Below, in pieces: positions 1 through 5,309 of a stretch of DNA of 12,411 nucleotides. The stretch lies in NCBI GenBank assembly GCA_947174625.1, contig CAMWJT010000023.1:1-12411 (forward strand). Reading direction: 5' to 3'. The notes under the pieces were generated by a model. That model saw only the letters and a program-made list of their open reading frames with translations, did not search any database and was not told where the DNA came from. Made by a program: the position numbers and the translations under genes. Each line of letters begins with the position of its first letter. The stretch's first letter is position 1. The stretch is from an uncultured Ruminococcus sp. Lineage in GTDB: Bacteria; Bacillota; Clostridia; Oscillospirales; Ruminococcaceae.

Positions 1-50
1 GCTGTGTATGGCAAGCTGATAAGCGAATCTCTCACAGCATTGAGCAACGA

Positions 51-78
51 CTTTTGTTCTTGCGTTCAGGAACAAAAG
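51..78. repeat. Perfect 9-bp inverted repeat
   Basis: CTTTTGTTC at 51-59 pairs perfectly with GAACAAAAG at 70-78 around a 10-base loop. No T-tract follows, so it is not a convincing terminator. Its role is unknown. It lies inside the unidentified left-edge reading frame. Confidence 0.4.
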
Positions 79-184
79 AAGTTCTGAATGACAATCTTTG
101 GGCAAAGAAAGCTCCGCCTTCGGGCAAGCAGTTCTTACGGTTCGACTCCGTTCTTCTATCTGTCAGTACTATCATACTGAAAAG

Positions 185-205
185 AAAATATTTTGGGAAT
201 ATTTT
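185..205. repeat. AT-rich hairpin
   Basis: AAAATATT (185-192) pairs with AATATTTT (198-205) around the loop TTGGG. It sits just before the end of the left-edge frame and has a short T run. It is too AT-rich to be a strong terminator, but it could mark the end of an upstream transcript. A second small hairpin (TCAGTA 163-168 / TACTGA 175-180) lies just before it. Confidence 0.3.
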
Positions 206-232
206 TTAACAAAGCAAAATTCTGATCTTGTC

Positions 233-260
233 TTGCATGAATTATAATTAATATTATAAT
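233..260 (+). promoter_or_regulatory. Predicted sigma-70 type promoter
   Basis: TTGCAT (233-238) and TATAAT (255-260) are separated by 16 bp. A second TATAAT lies at 243-248. The -10 region is embedded in a perfect 10-bp inverted repeat (239-248 / 253-262, loop TAAT), so a repressor-like protein or a cruciform could affect it. Transcription would begin near 266-268, exactly where the foldable leader described next begins. Confidence 0.45.
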
Positions 261-264
261 TCGA

Positions 265-412
265 CAGGACAGCAGTCCCCTGACCTTGCCGGAAGCCGGA
301 TACCGGGCTTGCAGGATCATACTCAGGATATAGAATATTTTTTATATCTCCGGTATTGTCCTGGATTTCCTCAAAGCGTCTGCCGTCACTGGATTGTCGG
401 ATCAGATTTTTT
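265..412 (+). ncRNA. Candidate structured leader or small RNA
   Basis: Three helices can be drawn by hand. A closing 7-bp helix pairs CAGGACA (265-271) with TGTCCTG (357-363). Inside it are a hairpin at 284-315 (CCTTGC/GCAGG below, then AAGCC-GG/CC-GGCTT around an ATA loop, one bulged G) and a hairpin at 327-348 (GATATA/TATATC). A fourth hairpin at 379-406 is followed by six T's. A multi-branched fold plus a terminator-like end, between a promoter and a coding gene, resembles a riboswitch-type leader or a free-standing small RNA of about 150 nt. It matches no RNA family I recognise, and no alignment is available to test the pairing. Confidence 0.32.
379..412 (+). terminator. Terminator-like hairpin in the leader
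   Basis: TCTGCCG (379-385) pairs with CGG-at-CAGA (398-406, two bases bulged), and TTTTTT follows at 407-412. The stem is short and the 12-base loop large, so termination would be partial at best. It lies about 50 bp before the slipin-like gene, as expected of an attenuator. CTGGAT (361-366) could instead pair with ATCAG (401-405), which would break both this hairpin and the 357-363 helix. That alternative is speculative. Confidence 0.33.
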
Positions 413-452
413 GCGTTTTAAAAAATTATAATTTTTATGAATTTTATAGACT

Positions 453-467
453 GGAGGGATTTTTTTG
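453..467 (+). promoter_or_regulatory. Ribosome binding site fixing a TTG start
   Basis: GGAGGG (453-458) lies six bases before TTG at 465. An in-frame TAG at 447 closes the frame upstream, and no ATG or GTG lies between it and the Shine-Dalgarno, so the TTG is the best start available. A TATAAT at 427-432 lies close upstream but lacks a convincing -35. Confidence 0.65.
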
Positions 468-1574
468 TATCTTATCATTACAGAATCCGAAAGAGGCTTT
501 TTGTTTAGAAATGGGAAATTTGTGAAAATGCTGGAAGCCGGGAAGTATTTCGTGAATCTTCACAGACAGATCCGGAAAGCAAAGCTTTCTGAATCGCTGA
601 CCGGACAATTCGACCAGGCAATGCTTGACTGCTTTTTGCAGGATGAAAATTTCAAAAAGCAGACGATTGCTCAGGACGTGCCGGACGATCATGCGGCAAT
701 CCACAGAATTAACGGACATTTCAAGGAAATCCTCAAAGCCGGACGCTATCTTTATTGGAATGTGAATGAGAAACACAGCTTTGAATTATTTAACATGCGA
801 AATGCCGGCATTCCGGATGATCTCCAGTTATGTGAAAAATTCTACAAAGCCGGGTGCATGACCCGTCTGGAAGTGTCCGAGAACCAGACGGCTTTGCTGT
901 TCGAGAATGAGACGTTCCGGAGTTCTCTCACACCGGGGATTTATTATTTCTGGAATCAGGACGGCATACGGCGCAAAATCCGGTTTATCGAACATAAAAA
1001 GAGATTGTTAAGTCTGAACGGGCAGGAAATCCTGACCAAAGACAAAGTCAATATCCGCCTGAATTTCGTGTGTAGTTTTCAGGTGACGGACTGCGTGAGT
1101 GCTTGTCTGGAGATTGATAACCTGGATGAACAGTTCCGGACGGCGGTTCAGCTTACCGTCCGGGAATTCATTGCCGGGTATACATTGGATGAATTACTGA
1201 CACAACGGGACACAATCGGCGAGAAATTAGCAGAGATTCTAAGTCCGAAAGCAGATAAATTATATATCCGGATTTTTGACACCGGGATCAAAGATATTAT
1301 CCTGCCGGGAGAGATCCAGAATATTATGAACTCTGTATTGTTAGCCGAGAAAAAAGCGCAGGCGAATGTCATTGCACGTCGTGAGGAAGTCGCTTCGACA
1401 AGATCACTCCTGAACACAGCAAAATTAATGGACGAGAACAAGACGTTATACAAGCTCAAAGAACTGGAGTATCTGGAAAAGATCTGCGAGAACGTGGGGA
1501 ATATCTCCGTTTCGGGCGGTGATTTACTGGAACATCTCCGGGCAATTATCGGGACAGACCGGAATCAGAAATAA
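465..1574 (+). CDS. Soluble SPFH/band-7 (slipin-like) protein
   Basis: A 369-residue protein with SPFH/band-7 organisation (stomatin/slipin group). The N-terminal half holds three copies of a short beta motif ending in a (P/A)G-(I/K/R)-Y turn: around residues 8-30, 84-99 and 143-164 (LTPGIYYFWN). The band-7 core follows, with NGQEILTKDKVNIRL near 185-199, VREFIAGYTLDELL near 232-245 and the typical DIILPGEIQNIM near 277-288. It then enters an Ala/Glu/Lys/Arg-rich helix (292-340) expected to form the SPFH coiled coil. No signal peptide or transmembrane segment is visible, whereas many slipins have an N-terminal membrane anchor. SPFH proteins form large oligomeric scaffolds, often at membranes; the job of this one is unknown. 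It is a single-gene unit with its own terminator and has no obvious link to the dockerin genes downstream. The family call is firm, the subfamily is not. Confidence 0.82.
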   Translation: MYLIITESERGFLFRNGKFVKMLEAGKYFVNLHRQIRKAKLSESLTGQFDQAMLDCFLQDENFKKQTIAQDVPDDHAAIHRINGHFKEILKAGRYLYWNVNEKHSFELFNMRNAGIPDDLQLCEKFYKAGCMTRLEVSENQTALLFENETFRSSLTPGIYYFWNQDGIRRKIRFIEHKKRLLSLNGQEILTKDKVNIRLNFVCSFQVTDCVSACLEIDNLDEQFRTAVQLTVREFIAGYTLDELLTQRDTIGEKLAEILSPKADKLYIRIFDTGIKDIILPGEIQNIMNSVLLAEKKAQANVIARREEVASTRSLLNTAKLMDENKTLYKLKELEYLEKICENVGNISVSGGDLLEHLRAIIGTDRNQK

Positions 1575-1591
1575 AAATAGAAATAAAATTT

Positions 1592-1620
1592 AAAAAAGTG
1601 CAGAATTCTGCACTTTTTAT
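1592..1620 (+). terminator. Intrinsic terminator after slipin-like gene
   Basis: AAAAAGTGCAG (1593-1603) pairs perfectly with CTGCACTTTTT (1608-1618) around AATT, giving an 11-bp stem ending in a T-tract 18 bp after the stop codon. The A-tract before the stem would allow it to work in the opposite direction as well. Confidence 0.88.
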
Positions 1621-1684
1621 TTGTTCTGACAAAACAGAAGTCAGGATTTTAGATACAATTCACAAAAAAGCGCATTACAGGGAT

Positions 1685-1718
1685 TTTTTCTGAAAATTTA
1701 TTGAAATTTTCAGAAAAA
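1685..1718. repeat. 15-bp inverted repeat covering a -35 box
   Basis: Positions 1685-1699 are a perfect reverse complement of 1704-1718 around ATTG. The right arm covers most of the -35 hexamer (1701-1706) of the next promoter and runs into its spacer. It could be an operator, or an AT-rich hairpin that ends stray upstream transcription. Related palindromic sequence occurs around the promoters at 3984 and 6944. Confidence 0.5.
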
Positions 1719-1729
1719 TATGCTATACT
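1701..1729 (+). promoter_or_regulatory. Promoter of dockerin/cyclophilin-like unit
   Basis: TTGAAA (1701-1706), a 17-bp spacer and TATACT (1724-1729), with TG one base before the -10 (extended -10). The same ATGnTATA layout recurs before the other dockerin transcription units in the window. Confidence 0.72.
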
Positions 1730-1769
1730 AATATTAATAAATATAAATATTTTAATCAGGGTGAATGCA

Positions 1770-2414
1770 ATGAAACGCTTGCTTGCTGTTTTTGTTATTT
1801 TTATGATTCTTGTTATGATTGCTGTCACGGCTGTTGTCCCTGCGGATTGTCATGCAGTCCCGGCGGAGACTTCCGCCAATGGAGATGTCAATCAGGACGG
1901 AAGTTTTGATATTGCAGATGTGATTATGCTCCAGAAGTGGATTTTGAACAAGGGCAATCTGACTTGTTGGGAAAATGCGGATTTCTATGCAGATCATAAA
2001 CTGGATGTGTTTGATCTCTGTCTGATGAAACGCAAACTGTTTGAACAAATGAAAGACAGGCAGGTGAAAGAAATGATTGTACAAGTTGGAGATCAGGAAT
2101 TTACGGCTAGACTTTACCAGAATCCGACGGCAGACGAATTGATCCGGCAATTACCGCTTACGTTGGATATGAACGAACTGAACGGCAATGAGAAGTATTA
2201 TTATTTTTCTGAATCCTTGCCGGCAGATGCCGGACAGATCGGAAAGATCAACGCAGGCGATATTATGCTTTACGGTTCGAAATGTCTGGTTTTGTTCTAT
2301 GATAGTTTCGCCACACCATACAGCTACACACGGATTGGCTATGTGGAAAATCCTGCGGGACTTGCCGATGCACTGGGAGACGGAAATGTGGAAATAACAT
2401 TTAAACTAAAATAA
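1770..2414 (+). CDS. Exported dockerin protein with cyclophilin-like domain
   Basis: A 214-residue protein. The start at ATG 1770 is set by AGGGTGA at 1758-1764; the frame is open further upstream, but that part lies in the promoter. Residues 1-33 are a hydrophobic signal sequence. Residues 37-92 are a dockerin: a canonical first calcium loop (DVNQDGSFDIAD) and a degenerate second loop (DFYADHKLDVFD). Residues about 103-212 match the cyclophilin-like fold family (Cyclophil_like2 type): an IVQVGDQEFTARL opening, ESLP near 148, GDIMLYGSKCLVLFYD near 163-178, and YTRIGYVE. The family is a small beta-barrel related in fold to cyclophilins; isomerase activity is not established for it. It would act outside the cell, docked to a cohesin. 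It is first in a two-gene unit with the partner protein at 2464 (49-bp gap, no terminator). The N-terminal dockerin placement matches the two protease-like genes downstream. Confidence 0.8.
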   Translation: MKRLLAVFVIFMILVMIAVTAVVPADCHAVPAETSANGDVNQDGSFDIADVIMLQKWILNKGNLTCWENADFYADHKLDVFDLCLMKRKLFEQMKDRQVKEMIVQVGDQEFTARLYQNPTADELIRQLPLTLDMNELNGNEKYYYFSESLPADAGQIGKINAGDIMLYGSKCLVLFYDSFATPYSYTRIGYVENPAGLADALGDGNVEITFKLK

Positions 2415-2463
2415 TGAATGATTGATGATTAGATGATTAGAATTGTGTCAGGAGGATGATATT

Positions 2464-3855
2464 ATGAAAAAGCTGAAAAAGATGAGAAAGCTGAAAAAAA
2501 GAAAACTGGCGCTTGCCACGGCAATCACAACGCTGACAGCCAGTCTTTCCATGTTCTCCAATGTCCCGGCTTCTGCGGAATGGCAGAGTGCGGAAATGGT
2601 TGTTATTGAAGTCGCTGACAGTTGGGTAATGGTAGCCTATTCGAGACAGTGGAATATATCAAGTCGTAATATGCTTTGCGAATTTTATACAATGTTTAAG
2701 AGTTCTCCGGAATTGGCACCGATCGCTGAACAAGTGAAATATGGTGATGTACTCCGTTATTCTGGTGAGGATAATACTATGTGCTATACGGAGAAGGAAG
2801 GCATTAATGACATGAATTTTTATGGCGAAGGCGAAGTGGAGATTATCGGATCTGTCTTTGATGCGTCATTTGGAAATTTTGGGTCTATTGCGGTTGACGA
2901 TCAGACATTTGTGCAGATTACTGGTGCAGACGGCACAAGGTATGTGTTTGAAAATGGCTCTGATTATGGAGAAGTAGAAGATTTTTTGTACTGGGAATAT
3001 AGCGATTCCTATACCGGATTCAATTCTTACGATAATACTCCGGAATATTCCGAAGAACTGGCAAATAAATACAGCAAAGAATCCGGTCGTCCGATCTGGG
3101 TGCTTCCGAATGAAGACAGCGACGTGAATTCTGCCGAGTGGCGGGGTGATGAATTTGTTGTCATTTATAACGATCCTGCGAATATGGATATATTAGTAGC
3201 TGCACCGGAATATCCTTTTGCGGGAGACGATATGACCTGTAGATTTCACATAATGGGTACAAACAGTCCGGAATTTGCACAGATTGCTGAACAGTTAAAA
3301 TATGGTGATGTGATCCGGCACTCTGACCAAAGCCTTTTACGTGTTAATCCTATAGAAGGAATTAGCAATATAGCTTATGATTCTGATGATGGCATAGTGG
3401 AGATTGTTGGATCTGTCCTTGATACGCCAATCGGGGATTTTGATGCTGTTACAATTGGTGATGAGACGTTCATGCTGATAACCGGTAGAGACGGCACAAA
3501 GTATGTGATTGAAAGTGAAGTCACTTATGACGATGTGAATGAATTTATCTGGCGGAGATCCACGGACGAATATCACAAAGAAGAACATGCAATCTGGGTG
3601 CTTCCGAACGAAGACGGCGATGTGAATTCCGACAATGAGGTAGACAGCGCCGATGCGGCTGTGATCCTGGAAGATATTGCGCTGAATGCAGTCGGTGATA
3701 CCGGCAAAATGAACGCATCTGAGAACCAGGCGGCGGACGTGAACGGTGACGGTGCGATCAATGCGGCAGATGCGGCAATCGTCCTGAGTTATTCTTCTGA
3801 AGTCGGTTCGGGTATGTTAGAGGGTGTCACATTGAAGGCATATGCTGCCCAGTAA
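2464..3855 (+). CDS. Partner-family exported protein, two repeats + dockerin
   Basis: A 463-residue protein of a family I do not recognise. ATG 2464 follows AGGAGG at 2450-2455. Signal peptide 1-38 (cleavage after ASA); its basic start contains a six-residue duplication (MKKLKK / MRKLKK) absent from the two paralogues. Two copies of a roughly 160-180-residue beta-rich unit follow (39-220 and 224-381), sharing a hydrophobic MVVIEV/FVVIYN strand, SPE-(L/F)-A, (P/Q)IAEQ, KYGDV-(L/I)-R, VEI-(I/V)-GSV and a DGT-(R/K)-YV strand. A C-terminal dockerin (385-448) has a first loop with Asn at the usual Gly position (DVNSDNEVDSAD) and a canonical second loop (DVNGDGAINAAD). The tail after it (450-463) is conserved in the family. 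Unit 1 ends in VLPNEDSDVNS, the truncated start of a dockerin, fused to AEW, the start of a mature unit. It is the second gene of the unit that begins at 1770. A role as inhibitor, carrier or structural partner of the first gene's product is a guess. Confidence 0.72.
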   Translation: MKKLKKMRKLKKRKLALATAITTLTASLSMFSNVPASAEWQSAEMVVIEVADSWVMVAYSRQWNISSRNMLCEFYTMFKSSPELAPIAEQVKYGDVLRYSGEDNTMCYTEKEGINDMNFYGEGEVEIIGSVFDASFGNFGSIAVDDQTFVQITGADGTRYVFENGSDYGEVEDFLYWEYSDSYTGFNSYDNTPEYSEELANKYSKESGRPIWVLPNEDSDVNSAEWRGDEFVVIYNDPANMDILVAAPEYPFAGDDMTCRFHIMGTNSPEFAQIAEQLKYGDVIRHSDQSLLRVNPIEGISNIAYDSDDGIVEIVGSVLDTPIGDFDAVTIGDETFMLITGRDGTKYVIESEVTYDDVNEFIWRRSTDEYHKEEHAIWVLPNEDGDVNSDNEVDSADAAVILEDIALNAVGDTGKMNASENQAADVNGDGAINAADAAIVLSYSSEVGSGMLEGVTLKAYAAQ

Positions 3856-3870
3856 CTAAGATATTTCATG

Positions 3871-3900
3871 AAGCACGCAGTCTCCGGACTGTGTGCTTTT
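3871..3900 (+). terminator. Intrinsic terminator of first bicistron
   Basis: AAGCACGCAGTC (3871-3882) pairs with GACTGTGTGCTT (3887-3898) around TCCG, with one G-T wobble, followed by a short T run. It lies 15 bp after the stop codon, and the same hairpin closes all three bicistrons. Confidence 0.82.
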
Positions 3901-3983
3901 CCGTGAATCTGCATGAGAACGAAACGCTAGATTTGTATAGAATTACAAAAAAAGGAATTTGGAAAATTTTTCCTTGAAATCAG

Positions 3984-4012
3984 TTGACATTTTCCGGAAA
4001 ACATGCTATACT
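3984..4012 (+). promoter_or_regulatory. Promoter of pseudoprotease unit
   Basis: TTGACA (3984-3989), 17-bp spacer, TATACT (4007-4012), with an extended -10 TG at 4004-4005. The spacer contains the perfect 12-bp palindrome TTTTCCGGAAAA (3990-4001), and AAGGAA/TTCCTT arms lie just upstream (3952-3957 / 3970-3975). Such symmetry between -35 and -10 suits a dimeric repressor, but no regulator is visible here. Confidence 0.78.
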
Positions 4013-4059
4013 ATATAATAACCATAAAAAATATGAATTTTAATAGGAGGTTGATTGCA

Positions 4060-5292
4060 ATGCGCAAGAAGAAAAAAATCGTGCAAAGTCTGGTGGCAGG
4101 AATGCTTTCACTGGGTCTTTGTGCATCTGTTGTGCCGGTGGGCGCTTCTGCTGTCACTTATGATCAGTATGATGCAAATCATGATGGCAAGATCACTATG
4201 GATGATTTCTATTATATCCAAGATTATCTGAGAGGAAAATATTCCGTAGTTTCTCCGGAAGATTTGGACGTGAATCAAAATAAAGTGATTGACAAGGCTG
4301 ATGCTGATGCAGTTTTTGCAAGATTGGCTGGGGTTTATAGCACTACAGAATTTGTTGACATCACAAGGGGGTTGAACCCTGTCCAAACTATTCCGGACGA
4401 ACTGCTTGCAGAATTTGGAGAAGATGAGCTGTTTCCACTCGAAGATGTGGCTGATCCGGATGTAGTGAGTGGCTCAAGGCTCTATTACAAGTATAATTAT
4501 ACTACAGGTGCATGTACAAGTTATTATTTGACTTCAACATTGAATACTACTTCAAGTGTTTCAAATGCAGACGAGTTGAATAGTACAAATGCTACTTCAC
4601 CGGATAAATATTACAATGTGACTGGCAACGGCATGGATGGTATTGTAAAAATTAAATGGAGTAGTGGGTCCGGAGCAGAACCTTTCACTTCGACAGGGTT
4701 TATTGTGGGAGATCATGTGATTGCAACTAAGGCAAGCAATGTTTGGCATAGTGGTGAATCAACAGTTGCTGATGGCTTTCATAATATTCAGATTCAGACA
4801 TGTGATACAGAGGGACGTGTGACCAACCAAAAGTGTACTGTGAAGGAGATTCATATTCCAAGGAATTATACTACCAATCCTACTAATGCTACAGTAAATT
4901 ATGCTCTTATAACTGTTAGTGAGGAACTGAGTGATCATTATCAGTTTGGACTTGGAGTTTTGTCAACAAAGGATATCAATAATATGGATGAGGTAAAGCT
5001 CACCCTTTCAGGATTTCCAGAATCGGCAAGTAATTCAGATCGAGTTTACACATCAGTGGGTCAGGAAGATAGTGCAAATACTTCTAATGAGCAGTATTTA
5101 TATTATACTAATAAAAGTACTGTTGGCATGTATGGTGGACCAGTTTACGTTGTGGAAGATATTTATCGAAGTGAAAAATTTTACGAAAGAAGAAACACAG
5201 CTGTTGCAATTTGTACTGGAAGTGGTACGGGTGTTGCTGTGAATAGTTTGATGTTGATGTTCTATAATAACAATCCAAACATTGGTTATTAA
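4060..5292 (+). CDS. Dockerin-bearing S1B-like pseudoprotease
   Basis: A 410-residue protein. ATG 4060 follows AGGAGG (4045-4050); the reading frame extends upstream only into promoter DNA. Signal peptide 1-31 (ASA), N-terminal dockerin about 34-91 (loops DANHDGKITMDD and DVNQNKVIDKAD), a probable propeptide-like segment (93-190) with QTIPDELLAEF, then a chymotrypsin-fold domain of the V8/glutamyl endopeptidase type (190-410). Aligned with the paralogue at 7020, all catalytic positions are changed: the His of TAAHC is Ser226 (TKASN), the Asp of YDYAL is Asn280 (VNYAL), and the Ser of GMSGGP is Tyr358 (GMYGGP). The GIH motif near the C-terminus is also gone. The frame is intact, so it is probably expressed as a non-catalytic protein that binds a ligand or decoys an inhibitor (inference). 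It is first in a unit with the partner gene at 5310 (17-bp gap). The protease domain looks more AT-rich than neighbouring dockerin segments. Confidence 0.78.
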   Translation: MRKKKKIVQSLVAGMLSLGLCASVVPVGASAVTYDQYDANHDGKITMDDFYYIQDYLRGKYSVVSPEDLDVNQNKVIDKADADAVFARLAGVYSTTEFVDITRGLNPVQTIPDELLAEFGEDELFPLEDVADPDVVSGSRLYYKYNYTTGACTSYYLTSTLNTTSSVSNADELNSTNATSPDKYYNVTGNGMDGIVKIKWSSGSGAEPFTSTGFIVGDHVIATKASNVWHSGESTVADGFHNIQIQTCDTEGRVTNQKCTVKEIHIPRNYTTNPTNATVNYALITVSEELSDHYQFGLGVLSTKDINNMDEVKLTLSGFPESASNSDRVYTSVGQEDSANTSNEQYLYYTNKSTVGMYGGPVYVVEDIYRSEKFYERRNTAVAICTGSGTGVAVNSLMLMFYNNNPNIGY

Positions 5293-5309
5293 GTTAGGAG
5301 GATGATTTT

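Larger units (their letters stand above)
3..209 (+). other. Unidentified reading-frame tail at left edge
   Basis: Two overlapping frames run in from the left edge without a visible start: one stops with TGA at 85-87, the other stays open from position 3 to a TAA at 207-209 (68 codons). The longer frame would give a basic peptide with no domain or motif I recognise. It could be the 3' end of a gene that begins outside the window, or chance openness over a non-coding repeat. The GCC-TTCG-GGC hairpin near 116-125 and the inverted repeat at 51-78 fit structured non-coding DNA at least as well as coding sequence. Low confidence. Confidence 0.18.
3814..4103 (+). repeat. 290-bp exact direct repeat, copy 1
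   Basis: I read every base as identical to 6774-7063. It spans the last 42 bases of the partner gene, the whole 204-bp intergenic region (terminator, promoter, Shine-Dalgarno) and the first 44 bases of the protease-like gene. Identity breaks at T3813/C6773 on the left and G4104/T7064 on the right. The genes on both sides are clearly diverged. Confidence 0.93.

Noticed and set aside
75..160. Possible tRNA gene around the GGTTCGACTCC motif
   Set aside because: Acceptor arms can be paired only with a mismatch, the last T-stem pair fails, and no D-arm or proper anticodon arm can be drawn; the region also overlaps an open frame. At most a remnant.
1701..1769. Longer N-terminus for the dockerin/cyclophilin-like protein
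   Set aside because: The extended start coincides with the -35 box; ATG 1770 has a ribosome binding site and starts a standard signal peptide.
4003..4059. N-terminal extension of the protease-like genes (also 6963-7019)
   Set aside because: The extra codons begin within the promoter, before the expected transcription start, and the next ATG has an ideal AGGAGG and begins a normal signal peptide.
4060..5292. Calling the pseudoprotease gene a pseudogene
   Set aside because: No frameshift or internal stop; signal peptide, dockerin and fold motifs are intact with a strong promoter and ribosome binding site. Only catalysis appears lost.
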